Of a stretch of DNA of 11,553 bases, positions 1-7,054 are shown one piece after another. Source of the stretch: Planctomycetaceae bacterium (GTDB lineage Bacteria; Planctomycetota; Planctomycetia; Planctomycetales; Planctomycetaceae); contig JAJDEK010000392.1 in NCBI GenBank assembly GCA_029259875.1, positions 1 to 11,553 on the forward strand, given 5' to 3'. A program made the position numbers and the translations under genes. Positions within the stretch are counted from its first letter, which is position 1. The number at the start of each line of letters is the position of its first letter. The notes under the pieces were generated by a model that saw only the letters and a list, made by a program, of their open reading frames with translations, did not search any database and was not told where the DNA came from.

Positions 1-1
1 G

Positions 2-394
2 CTTGACTGTGGAATTGTTCTAGCAGGTAGCGAAGTCAAAAGTATTCGAGCAAACAAGATTTCCATAGAAGAAGCATTCGCCCGTATGAATGATGGTGAG
101 GTCTGGCTCTACAATTGTGATATTGCCTTATACCCTCAGGCCAATACGATGAATCACCACACCAGACGACCTCGCAAGTTGTTGATGAAAAAAGCAGAAA
201 TCAAGAAATTTGCAGAGCGTGGCGAACATACCAGTTTGACGCTCATTCCACTCACGGTTTACTTCACCCGTGGTCTGGTAAAAGTGAAACTGGGAATCGC
301 CAAAGGACGCAAATTGCATGACAAACGCGAGAAACTGAAAAAAGATTCGGCTCGTATGGATATCCAACGTGCGATGCGTGCCCGTAATAATTAA
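2..394 (+). CDS. smpB: SsrA-binding protein SmpB (5' truncated by window edge)
   Basis: SmpB binds the tRNA-like domain of tmRNA and delivers it to stalled ribosomes for trans-translation in the cytoplasm. The reading frame is open from base 2, giving 130 residues before the TAA stop. SmpB is normally about 150-160 residues, so roughly the first 25-30 are outside the window. Recognisable family segments are GIVLAGSEVKSIRANK near the visible N-terminus, GEVWLYNCDIALY, the RRPRKLL segment, and the C-terminal GIAKGRKLHDKRE block that ends in a basic tail. An internal ATG at 86 could be taken for the start, but the conserved EVKSIR segment lies upstream of it in the same frame, so 86 is not the start. 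The gene converges on the minus-strand block to its right. Identity is near certain; only the N-terminus is unseen. Confidence 0.95.
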   Translation, partial: LDCGIVLAGSEVKSIRANKISIEEAFARMNDGEVWLYNCDIALYPQANTMNHHTRRPRKLLMKKAEIKKFAERGEHTSLTLIPLTVYFTRGLVKVKLGIAKGRKLHDKREKLKKDSARMDIQRAMRARNN

Positions 395-424
395 AGCTCT
401 TTGAAATCATTCAAAGAGCTTTAA
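391..424. terminator. Perfect 15-bp hairpin between convergent genes
   Basis: Bases 391-405 (TTAAAGCTCTTTGAA) are the exact reverse complement of 410-424, with a 4-base loop. The left arm overlaps the smpB stop codon at 392-394. It lies between the end of smpB (+) and the end of the minus-strand gene at 456, so it most likely ends transcription in both directions. There is no long T tract on either side, only the short AT-rich stem ends, so termination strength is uncertain. Confidence 0.75.
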
Positions 425-455
425 TGGTTCCGCGTTTTAGTTCCACCAAATCTTA

Positions 456-1571
456 TTATTTAGGTGCAGATTTGGGCTCAGTATAAAGTTGAAGGTGAAT
501 AACAGCTCCTTGCTGAGCTGATTCTCCTGCTTGAGGCTTCTGATTATAAACATGGAACTTATGCTGTCCACGTTTTAAAGCAGGTTTCCCAGGATACACT
601 TTTGAATTCAAACCCATATTTTCCAGCATTTTCTGAGCAGTCTTATAATCTTTTCCGATCATGGAAGGCACTTTGAAAACCGCTTGTTGAACGGGCTTTT
701 GGACATTTTTGTCTTCAGCAACAGCTACTACTTTCCCCTGCAATTGATAGTCATCAAGGTCAGGGTGAAATGGATCTTTGCCAAATAGACCGGCGATGAG
801 TCCTCTATTTTTATTCGCGACAACATCCTCAAAGCTATAGACTGTTGACTGGTTTTTACCAGGGTGAATGAGTTGTACCGCACCAGGCAAATAAGTCTTG
901 GGGTTCAGTATAATTTTTGCTTCACTGTAGTTAGCGGCATCTGCTGGTCGTCGAGGATTGACTGCCATGACGATTTGCTGCGGAGTATTCACCATGAGCT
1001 TTAAAAAGTATCTTTTTTTGGCAGTTGCTGCTGGCATTCCAAACAGGAACGGCAGAGGACCTTCCATAATGTTGGCACCTCGACGATCCAGGGGAATCGG
1101 GAAGACTTCATATGATTCTTCGTCGTCATGGATCTGAAAAATTCGCTTACCATCGCAGATCCAACGTTCATTGTCTCCTGATTTCAGACCGTAAGGTTGA
1201 CCGGTCTTAGGGTTTTTCTTTTTACTCTTGGCACCTTTGGAAATTTTCATTCCGGCGATATCAATCCGACCTTTATCAGGCTTTTCGTAATAGAATTTTC
1301 CTTCAGCTCTTTTTTCGATCTGGAATACATCATCGTACAGGAAACGCTTGTGCTTCCCTTCCAGCTTCACAATTTTAGCCGATTCGGTTTCCCATTTTTT
1401 TAGAATTTCCTCCAGTTCAGGAGATAGTTGTTGTACTTTGAGTACGGCATTCGCCGGGTCTGGACGTTGTTTACGTTGTGCCAGCAAATTGTTGTTCGTT
1501 AGAAACAATATCAATGCGGTACAACAGGTAAAAACGAGAGCACTTTGATGTAAAACAAGTTTCGACTTCAT
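456..1571 (-). CDS. Secreted LolA-like protein with C-terminal PASTA domain
   Basis: This is a 371-residue exported protein. Residues 1-31 form a signal peptide: basic MKSK, a hydrophobic stretch around 11-25, and a likely cut near LLA/Q at 31-32. Residues about 50-270 resemble the planctomycete-type LolA/LppX-fold domain (TIGR03009-like), with short repeating beta-strand pieces such as EGKFYYEKPDKGRIDI and RWICDGKRIFQI. Residues about 299-363 read as one PASTA domain: FKVPSMIGKDYKTAQKMLEN, then MGL, then NQKPQAGESAQQGAVIHLQL. LolA-fold proteins bind acyl chains and PASTA domains bind peptidoglycan fragments, so a periplasmic envelope role is inferred; no catalytic function is visible. The ATG is preceded by GGAT five bases upstream. 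It lies 228 bp downstream of lptE on the same strand. Assignment to the TIGR03009 family is from memory of its sequence style. Confidence 0.8.
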   Translation of the reverse strand: MKSKLVLHQSALVFTCCTALILFLTNNNLLAQRKQRPDPANAVLKVQQLSPELEEILKKWETESAKIVKLEGKHKRFLYDDVFQIEKRAEGKFYYEKPDKGRIDIAGMKISKGAKSKKKNPKTGQPYGLKSGDNERWICDGKRIFQIHDDEESYEVFPIPLDRRGANIMEGPLPFLFGMPAATAKKRYFLKLMVNTPQQIVMAVNPRRPADAANYSEAKIILNPKTYLPGAVQLIHPGKNQSTVYSFEDVVANKNRGLIAGLFGKDPFHPDLDDYQLQGKVVAVAEDKNVQKPVQQAVFKVPSMIGKDYKTAQKMLENMGLNSKVYPGKPALKRGQHKFHVYNQKPQAGESAQQGAVIHLQLYTEPKSAPK

Positions 1572-1617
1572 TTGTTATCCAAATCCTTCCCTGAATTGCC
1601 GGTCTGACTGATCGGCG

Positions 1618-1749
1618 TGCCAGTAAAACTGGCAAGTGGCCCGATATCTATTAGCAATCCGTGCTATTGAAGAAGATAGGTTTTCTAGTAAGGTGGGGGG
1701 TGATTTTTGTTGTCGTTATTTCTGAAATGATGTGTGGCCAAATGTGGCC
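1618..1749. repeat. Hairpin and 10-bp-spaced direct repeat upstream of the LolA/PASTA gene
   Basis: Two small repeats lie in the 228-bp gap between the LolA-like/PASTA gene and lptE. Bases 1618-1624 (TGCCAGT) and 1628-1634 (ACTGGCA) form a perfect 7-bp stem with an AAA loop, about 50 bp upstream of the ATG. TGTGGCC occurs at 1733-1739 and again at 1743-1749, one helical turn apart. They could be a leader hairpin and a tandem operator. No convincing sigma-70 promoter was found between them, so a regulatory role is only a guess. Confidence 0.3.
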
Positions 1750-1799
1750 GAAGTGTATCAGTTATCGAAATTCCTGACTATCCATTTTTGCAAATCTAA

Positions 1800-2321
1800 T
1801 TACCAGGGAGTTTCCATTAATTGAACAATTTGATTTGCCAAACTATCAGTGGCAGTCTTGGTCGCTGTTGCCAGAGATTGACCGACCTCCGGTGCAAATG
1901 AGGCTGCCGAGACCAATGATACCACTTCGGCAGTGATGGGAACCTGCTGCTGCGATAAAACTTTCCCGCTTCGCATGTCTTCCCAAGTTACCTCAACTAC
2001 AAACTGTAAATTCAAATTTCTAGGATCATCAAATCGGGTTGTTCCTAATACACTTTTATTGATTTGTCTAATAGTGCCAGTCAGTCGTGTGTCCGCTTCA
2101 ACTCCTTTTGCCAGACGAAACGGAGTTTGTGACTGAATTTTTTGCTGGACTGCTTCTGTTAACTGATATTCAAATCCACGTCGAAAAGACTTGTTTTCAA
2201 AAATTGGTACATAAACTGTTTGCACATCAGGCTGATAAGAATTGCCTACCGTATACCCGCAGCCTGCCAGATCGATTGACAGCAGTAAGAGCAGTAACAA
2301 ATTTATCACAAGACGCTGCAT
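1800..2321 (-). CDS. lptE: LPS-assembly lipoprotein LptE
   Basis: LptE is the outer-membrane lipoprotein that plugs the LptD barrel and helps place lipopolysaccharide on the cell surface. From the ATG at 2321 the product is 173 residues. The lipoprotein signal is MQRLVINLLLLLLLSIDLAG followed by Cys21, and the mature protein begins CGY, as is typical of the family. The family core is visible as QTVYVPIFENKSFRRGFEYQ followed by LTEAVQQKI and, later, a strand-rich region containing RLTGTIRQINKSVLGTTRF. The frame could also open at a TTG four codons upstream (2333), but this adds nothing to the signal peptide and neither start has a clear Shine-Dalgarno. It lies 48 bp downstream of the BamD-like gene and is probably co-transcribed with it and recO. 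A working LptE implies an LPS-bearing outer membrane. Confidence 0.85.
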   Translation of the reverse strand: MQRLVINLLLLLLLSIDLAGCGYTVGNSYQPDVQTVYVPIFENKSFRRGFEYQLTEAVQQKIQSQTPFRLAKGVEADTRLTGTIRQINKSVLGTTRFDDPRNLNLQFVVEVTWEDMRSGKVLSQQQVPITAEVVSLVSAASFAPEVGQSLATATKTATDSLANQIVQLMETPW

Positions 2322-2369
2322 AAGTTTTGTCAACAGAAAACAGATTCTCTGCCATGAAAGTTTAGATTC

Positions 2370-3824
2370 TTAAAGTTTAATTTTTACAGGCTTCGATTCT
2401 TCTTCGATAGGAATTCTTCTGATCGGTTCTTCCAGATCATCCAATCTCAAGCGGGCCGGTGGTTCCAATTCGCGTACCATTGCGGGGGGCTCTGCAGACT
2501 TTGTTGGTGCAGAGCGATTTACCCCAAACGAAGGCAGGCTTGGCACTAAAGACCTTTTCGGTTCTGGTTGTTCTTGAACCATTTTCTTTGGTGTGGCATA
2601 GTTTGCCCAGAGGTGGTTGGTGTTCTCCTCGCCTAACTCTGCCAGTAACTCACGAGCTTGATTGGCAAAGTTGGAGGTAGGATACTTTTCGATCAACAGG
2701 TTGCAATAAATGGCTGCTGACTTTGGTTTGCTTCGACGCATCCAATATTGAACGGTTTCCCAGTCACGTTTGGCTTTAGCCTGTTCAATTTTCTTCAGCT
2801 CTTCTTTGAGTCGCGCCCGTTCTGATTCAGGAAAGAGCCGTAATGTCGTCTCTTTTAGATCGCCTGCGTCATTCAGGACGGTAGAGTCATATTGAGGTCC
2901 TTGATAGGACATCAGCTTCACGTGAGTTCCCAGCATGAATGCATCTTTGAGATGAGGGCTTTTGGGATATTCTTCACGTAGCAAACCGAATGTGCGGTCA
3001 GCGTCCATATAACGCCCTTTTTTCAGGTAATGGCTAGCGGTAAGCATTAGAGAATCATCAGCCAGAGGACCTGTTGGGTCATGCAGCCAGATAGATTTTA
3101 GTGCTTCCAAGGCTCGGTTCTCTGTATCGAACACAGGGCGTGTGCGGTCAAAGAAATTAGGTGCCAGTGCCCAACGTGATTTGCGAGGTTTACCATCACT
3201 GGGAATTTCAGGAGTTTCTGAGCCGGGTTGTTCCAAGTTTACTTGTTGAATTTCGCTGCCTGTGACAATTGTTGGTTCTTGCAGCCAGTAACGGGCGATA
3301 TGAAACAATCGTTTTGTGGTTTGATCCAGATGTCGCGTGGAAGGAAAATCAATCAAAAGTTGATCGTATCCATCCTGTGCCCAAGAGTATTTTTTTTGAG
3401 CAAATTGAGATTCTGCAACCATGAACTGGGCATCTTCTTTGATCGGATCATTTTTATATTTCTTAACAATCGCTTTGAATTCTTTTTCAGCCGCCTTGTA
3501 TTCTTTTGCCTGGAATTTTTCGTTTGCCTGTTTGTATTCACGAGCCCCTAATGCCGGTTCAATGAATGTCGAATCCCCTTTCTTCTTCCAAAGTGCGGTC
3601 TGCATGACACGCTGCATTGGGCCCCGAATACCATCAATTGAAGGTTTGTCCGTCGGGCTTTTTTTTGACCAGGGAGGTTTCCAGGCAGCAAAATCAGAGG
3701 GTCGATCACCAAACATAGTGCAGCCTGAAATCAATCCACACAGCATCAGCGCAATACAAAAACGTATTACAGGACGTACGCACTGAAATAGATGGTTTAA
3801 TTGATATATGGACATGGTCGTCAT
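2370..3824 (-). CDS. BamD/YfiO-like TPR outer-membrane lipoprotein
   Basis: This 484-residue predicted lipoprotein contains tetratricopeptide repeats. The signal runs over residues 18-34 with lipobox LISG-Cys35. Residues about 95-180 match the YfiO/BamD pattern of helix pairs: REYKQANEKFQAKEYKAAEK, then DAQFMVAESQFAQKKYSWAQ and a DFPSTRH turn. More TPR-like pairs follow at about 235-300 (ending EEYPKSPHLKDA) and about 350-395 (IEKYPTSNFANQA). The C-terminus from about 415 is Pro/Glu-rich and likely disordered. BamD helps insert beta-barrel proteins into the outer membrane. At 484 residues this is about twice the E. coli BamD, so it may be a lineage-specific scaffold rather than a strict orthologue. 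ATG at 3824 and an in-frame ATG three codons later are both possible starts. It sits 31 bp after recO and 48 bp before lptE. Confidence 0.75.
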   Translation of the reverse strand: MTTMSIYQLNHLFQCVRPVIRFCIALMLCGLISGCTMFGDRPSDFAAWKPPWSKKSPTDKPSIDGIRGPMQRVMQTALWKKKGDSTFIEPALGAREYKQANEKFQAKEYKAAEKEFKAIVKKYKNDPIKEDAQFMVAESQFAQKKYSWAQDGYDQLLIDFPSTRHLDQTTKRLFHIARYWLQEPTIVTGSEIQQVNLEQPGSETPEIPSDGKPRKSRWALAPNFFDRTRPVFDTENRALEALKSIWLHDPTGPLADDSLMLTASHYLKKGRYMDADRTFGLLREEYPKSPHLKDAFMLGTHVKLMSYQGPQYDSTVLNDAGDLKETTLRLFPESERARLKEELKKIEQAKAKRDWETVQYWMRRSKPKSAAIYCNLLIEKYPTSNFANQARELLAELGEENTNHLWANYATPKKMVQEQPEPKRSLVPSLPSFGVNRSAPTKSAEPPAMVRELEPPARLRLDDLEEPIRRIPIEEESKPVKIKL

Positions 3825-3855
3825 CCCTGACTTCCACCGGAGGGAAATGAAATGT

Positions 3856-4602
3856 TTATAGTTGTAGGTAGGGCGCCATTTTAGGACGACGACCCAGGAT
3901 ATGAGACATGGTTGTTGACAGCAATTGCCTGATCTCTCGTTGTTGTTGAAGGGATAAGTTCAATCGCTGGGAAAGTAGTGTATTCTCGACTGTCAGTTTT
4001 TGTAGTATTGTAATTGTACCACGGGAAACACGGACTTTTCCGTGACGCTGTTGCTCGCAATGCTGGCAATACAAGCCCCCGTTATTGGCGTCATAAAGAT
4101 ACGATTCCAATTGCCCTAGTTCTTGACTGCATCCGGTACAGTACTGGAACTGAGGAAGCTGGCCGATCTCTTCTAATATGGTTAACTCAAATATAATCAA
4201 CGATTTCTGGTAATCATCGTGTTCTTGTAGGTGTTGTAATACGACACATGCTGCATCAAACAGCTCTGGATGAGGATCATATTCCTCAGTGAGAGCGTCT
4301 AATAACTCGGCAATGTAGTACCCCACATACAAGTTGGAAAGATTTCCAGGAAAAGGGCGAAAACGATTCACAAGTTGGGCTTCAGTCAAAAGATCAAGCC
4401 CGCCGGAAGATTTTCGGATGAAGACTATCCGACAAGTGGCCAGCAAGTCAATAGCAGCCTCGAATGAGCTTTTCAGCCTTTTTGCACCTTTTGCCAAAGA
4501 CGCAGTTTTCCCAAAATCCCTGGTGAACCAGGTGATCACTTTGCTGGACTCACTGAAATCAGCTAGTCGAATAATCAAGCCTTCGGTTTTTTCGTTAGAC
4601 AT
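3856..4602 (-). CDS. recO: DNA repair protein RecO
   Basis: RecO works with RecF and RecR to load RecA onto gapped, SSB-coated DNA in recombinational repair. The product is 248 residues, the usual length. The N-terminal OB-fold is recognisable in EGLIIRLADFSESSKVITWF followed by TRDFGKTASLAKGAKR (residues 7-42). The central helical region contains YVGYYIAELLDALTEEYDPH. A four-Cys zinc site is formed by C155-x2-C158 and C179-x2-C182 (YCTGCSQ and YCQHCEQ). The start ATG at 4602 has no strong Shine-Dalgarno. It is the first gene of a probable recO / BamD-like / lptE unit. A weak -35-like TTGACT on the minus strand at 4724-4719 lies upstream without a good -10, so the promoter is not located. Confidence 0.92.
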   Translation of the reverse strand: MSNEKTEGLIIRLADFSESSKVITWFTRDFGKTASLAKGAKRLKSSFEAAIDLLATCRIVFIRKSSGGLDLLTEAQLVNRFRPFPGNLSNLYVGYYIAELLDALTEEYDPHPELFDAACVVLQHLQEHDDYQKSLIIFELTILEEIGQLPQFQYCTGCSQELGQLESYLYDANNGGLYCQHCEQQRHGKVRVSRGTITILQKLTVENTLLSQRLNLSLQQQREIRQLLSTTMSHILGRRPKMAPYLQL

Positions 4603-4773
4603 AGGTGTTGCCGGACTAGATTGCTACGTTCATTTCGTCATGCGCTAAGAATGAAACTCTCAAGCGATCTCTCTGCCAATTCAGTTTCTCAATGCTCATT
4701 GATTATTTGATTTTAGAAAGTCAACCTCTATGCTGAAAAGGAGAAATGAGAGTGAATCGCGATTGTGCTTGCG

Positions 4774-4807
4774 AAAATAAAAAAAGCCTGCGAATAAATC
4801 GCAGGCT
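4774..4807 (-). terminator. Intrinsic terminator of the Tyr-rich secreted protein gene
   Basis: Read on the minus strand, AGCCTGCGA (4807-4799) pairs perfectly with TCGCAGGCT (4793-4785) around a 5-base loop. It is followed directly by a T-rich run, TTTTTTATTTT. This is a textbook rho-independent terminator for transcription from the gene ending at 4949, leaving a 3' untranslated region of about 140 nt. Confidence 0.88.
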
Positions 4808-4894
4808 AATTTGTTGCAAAAATACAACTAGCGCTCAAATGGAGACATACTTTCAGAAGAGAGTATGGCAAAAACGTATCTTGGCCCGAAGTGA

Positions 4895-4925
4895 TCTGAC
4901 CGGAGATGTTATTTTGTCGGTCAGA
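4895..4925 (-). repeat. Hairpin in the 3' UTR just after the small secreted-protein gene
   Basis: TCTGACCG (4895-4902) and CGGTCAGA (4918-4925) form a perfect 8-bp stem with a 15-base loop. It starts about 24 nt past the stop codon of the gene ending at 4949 and lies upstream of the true terminator at 4774-4807. It has no T tract of its own, so an mRNA-stability role is more likely than termination. Confidence 0.5.
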
Positions 4926-4948
4926 CCTCAATGTCTCTATGATGGTTT

Positions 4949-5257
4949 CTAAAAAACATCGAGCTTAAAGTGATTTCCTTTGTGATAAGGACGATCACTG
5001 GGATAAAAATTGTGCCAATTCTGGTTGTAAACAGGAATTCTCATACTTTCAGGATAGCGGTAATACAGGTTGTCGTAGCTCCCCTGTGGTTTCTGGAAGT
5101 TCTGGGGATAATACACATAGGGGTAGTAGTAAAATCGTTTCCAGTCTGCGGGTTGTCCTTGACCGGCTGCCATTGCATCGGAAGATGAAAAAGTAGACGT
5201 GGCCAACCCAACCACAAACAGGAACAAGCCTGCGAGCATGAGACGCCGCACCATCAT
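4949..5257 (-). CDS. Small secreted Tyr-rich protein, function unknown
   Basis: This 102-residue protein has a clear signal peptide: MMVRR, a hydrophobic segment at about 7-20, and a likely cut at AMA/AG (residues 28-32). The mature part is short, aromatic and polar, with 13 tyrosines in about 72 residues, clustered in KRFYYYPYVYYPQNF (40-54), DNLYYRYPES and HNFYPSDRPYHKG. It contains no Cys and no known catalytic motif. The ATG is preceded by AAGGAGA at good spacing, so the start is well supported and translation is probably strong. It is transcribed alone: a terminator follows it and 222 bp separate it from the gene upstream. I do not recognise a function. A wall- or surface-associated role is possible from its export and composition but unproven. 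Confidence 0.8.
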   Translation of the reverse strand: MMVRRLMLAGLFLFVVGLATSTFSSSDAMAAGQGQPADWKRFYYYPYVYYPQNFQKPQGSYDNLYYRYPESMRIPVYNQNWHNFYPSDRPYHKGNHFKLDVF

Positions 5258-5328
5258 AGTTCTCTCCTTGCCAGTCAGTAGAATAAAGCAATCAGCCTAG
5301 GTTAGACTGACATTGTATTTCGACGAAA

Positions 5329-5353
5329 GGAATCCTGAGATATTCAGTATTCC
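5329..5353 (-). repeat. Imperfect hairpin between the hydrolase-fold gene and the Tyr-rich gene
   Basis: GGAAT (5329-5333) pairs with ATTCC (5349-5353), and CTGA (5335-5338) pairs with TCAG (5344-5347), with one C/T mismatch between the two stems and a 5-base loop. On the minus strand a short TTTCG follows. It lies about 130 nt past the stop of the gene ending at 5480 and 75 nt before the Tyr-rich gene. It may be a weak terminator for the former or a leader structure for the latter. Confidence 0.35.
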
Positions 5354-5479
5354 GCTTTATTCATCGACCTGATTGAGAGCGTTACAATAGGATAATTCTG
5401 CACAAACAGATTAATCGTCTCAATTAGATCTATACAAATATTCTCATCATAAGCTAAGGAAGAAAACATCTGAAGACAC

Positions 5480-6262
5480 TTAAACCAGTCGGGCGGTCGA
5501 GATACCTTCCATGATCCACCGGTTCAGAAACGGCAGCAAATCAGATTGGTTGTTCAACTTAGGCTGGAGAGAATTCACTAAATGTGTTTCCGCTCCCGTT
5601 GTTTCCCACATACGTGTAACCCACTGGGACGAAATTGGGCTTCCAGTTGTGTCTGTGATATTTTGGTCCAAAAGAATGCGGTTGCCTTTCAATTTACAAC
5701 TAGACTCACTTTGAAAGTCTGTTTTACTGAACTGGCCATTGACTAATGCGGCCCCTGCAAAGAAATGAGGTGCTTGTATGAGTAATTTTGTGGCGACAGA
5801 ACAGGCTGAGCCGGTTCCAGCCAGATAGACTCGTCTCTCGTGGATGTTAAGAACTTTTTGTAGTTCGTGGACTGTCTTTCGAATTTGACTACTAAATTGC
5901 TTAACAAAAAGGTGACTGTCGGGCCAACGATAACCATTGCTGGGAGCAGCAGGATCAATGGCAGGGGCACGGAACGAGAGTCCCAAATAATTTCGAATAC
6001 TGATTTGTGGCATGATTTCATGCAGGTCCTGCTCAGAACCACCGTCAGGATGCAACCAGATCACCAGAGGATAGGCATATCCGGACTCGTAATGTTCCGG
6101 ACGAAACAGGGCTACATGTTTGACCGGTAACCTGACTGCTGCATTCGACGAACTATCATTTTCAGTAATTCTGTCCACGGGAAGAGTCGGAGTGAACGCG
6201 ACTCTCTCTCCATTGAACACGTTTTCAATCCATTTAAGACGCTGCGTGTAATCCATTGTCAT
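5480..6262 (-). CDS. Alpha/beta-hydrolase-fold protein, probably catalytically inactive
   Basis: This 260-residue cytoplasmic protein has no signal peptide. It aligns by eye with the predicted esterase / phospholipase-carboxylesterase group. PLVIWLHPDGGSEQDLHEIM (65-84) is the strand and oxyanion-loop region. RRVYLAGTGSACSVATKLLI (143-162) is the nucleophile-elbow region, followed by PHFFAGAALVNG. In active relatives the elbow reads LAG-x-S-x-G-G. Here it reads LAGTGSAC, so Gly151 takes the serine position and Ser152 is displaced by one. The C-terminal part (LLPFLNRWI, 242-250) lacks the usual Gly-His catalytic histidine. I infer loss of the classical triad. The gene starts 57 bp after the amidase gene, on the same strand and probably in the same transcript. 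The start ATG at 6262 has a weak ribosome site; codon 3 is also ATG. Confidence 0.65.
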   Translation of the reverse strand: MTMDYTQRLKWIENVFNGERVAFTPTLPVDRITENDSSSNAAVRLPVKHVALFRPEHYESGYAYPLVIWLHPDGGSEQDLHEIMPQISIRNYLGLSFRAPAIDPAAPSNGYRWPDSHLFVKQFSSQIRKTVHELQKVLNIHERRVYLAGTGSACSVATKLLIQAPHFFAGAALVNGQFSKTDFQSESSCKLKGNRILLDQNITDTTGSPISSQWVTRMWETTGAETHLVNSLQPKLNNQSDLLPFLNRWIMEGISTARLV

Positions 6263-6319
6263 TTTACTTTCAGTGAGTCAGTCTAGAGGAGTCTTAAATG
6301 TGGGGGGAGTAACAGTAGT

Positions 6320-7054
6320 TTATTCCTGAGCGAATTGAACTTTTGCGAGTTGATTTGGAGTTTTTGGTGGAAGGGTTCCTAATACAGGAAGATCAATGGC
6401 AGCAGCCACTTCGCTCATGGGGAAGTATTTTCCAGGACAGGCTGTCGCTTTAACATCACGGTGCCCTTGCACGTTTTCGCTGGAAATTCGATATTCTGTT
6501 TTTAGAACTCCGACCAGTTTCTTGACAGCCGCCATTTGTGCTTCGGTAGGAGGTTCAGTTTCAAAATTCCCAACCAGACAAACGCCAATCCCCTTCTGAT
6601 TGTATTGATTGTCTCCTGCATGCGCACCATGCATTTGCTCACGCCAACGAAAGGTGGATTCAATGGCACCATCGGGCATACCGTTTCCATTTCCAATGAC
6701 GAAGTGATAGCCGATGCCCAGCCACGCGTTACCGGACTTATCTTTTTTCTTGCTATGCAGCTCATGAATACTTTCAACACTGCCCGTTGTTGAAGCAGTG
6801 TGATGTATCACAATATATTTCCACTCACGTGTTTTCACGTCAGGTTTCCAGGGGTTTTGTGGTTCAATCGCAATCGTCGGCGGTGTTATAAACAAAGGAG
6901 TATTGGGAGCCGGTTTAGAAGCCTGAGCTGGATATTGTGGATGCTGCTGAGCAGGCCCATTAATAGCCACAGGAGGCAAAGATGTTTGCTGGGTACATCC
7001 TGCAATCTCTAATGCTGGCAACATCGCCACACAACACATTATGATGCCCTTCAA
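6320..7054 (-). CDS. N-acetylmuramoyl-L-alanine amidase lipoprotein (Amidase_2/PGRP fold)
   Basis: The predicted enzyme cuts the amide bond between muramic acid and the peptide stem of peptidoglycan. I place the start at TTG 7054. GGAGGG lies seven bases upstream, and the product then opens [22 protein letters not shown]20, a compact lipoprotein signal. Starting at the upstream TTG (7090) would add 12 residues including acidic and basic ones. After a Pro/Gln-rich linker to about residue 66, the amidase domain contains [13 protein letters not shown] (zinc His84), [38 protein letters not shown] (His198) and ACPGKYFP (Cys206). These are the expected His/His/Cys zinc ligands, so it should be active. 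A consensus-like promoter lies about 100 bp upstream, and the hydrolase-fold gene follows 57 bp downstream. Confidence 0.88.
   Translation of the reverse strand: MKGIIMCCVAMLPALEIAGCTQQTSLPPVAINGPAQQHPQYPAQASKPAPNTPLFITPPTIAIEPQNPWKPDVKTREWKYIVIHHTASTTGSVESIHELHSKKKDKSGNAWLGIGYHFVIGNGNGMPDGAIESTFRWREQMHGAHAGDNQYNQKGIGVCLVGNFETEPPTEAQMAAVKKLVGVLKTEYRISSENVQGHRDVKATACPGKYFPMSEVAAAIDLPVLGTLPPKTPNQLAKVQFAQE

Larger units (their letters stand above)
4603..4948. other. Intergenic stretch upstream of recO
   Basis: This 346-bp gap holds the recO leader (promoter not identified), the intrinsic terminator of the small secreted-protein gene, and a second hairpin in that gene's 3' untranslated region. 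I see no supported gene in it. A 68-codon plus-strand frame crosses it but is rejected because it runs through the opposite-strand terminator. Confidence 0.7.

Noticed and set aside
4719..4724. TTGACT on the minus strand as a -35 box for recO
   Set aside because: No acceptable -10 hexamer lies 16-18 bases downstream, so it is not called as a promoter.
4746..4952. 68-codon plus-strand frame in the gap upstream of recO, with AAGGAG just before it
   Set aside because: The frame runs through the opposite-strand intrinsic terminator and ends inside the Tyr-rich gene. The ATG is too close to the AAGGAG, the product has no recognisable domain, and its composition looks random.
6799..6812. Palindrome TGTGATGTATCACA resembling a CRP site
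   Set aside because: It lies inside the amidase coding region, encoding part of the conserved VIHHTA segment, and its half-site spacing is four rather than six bases.
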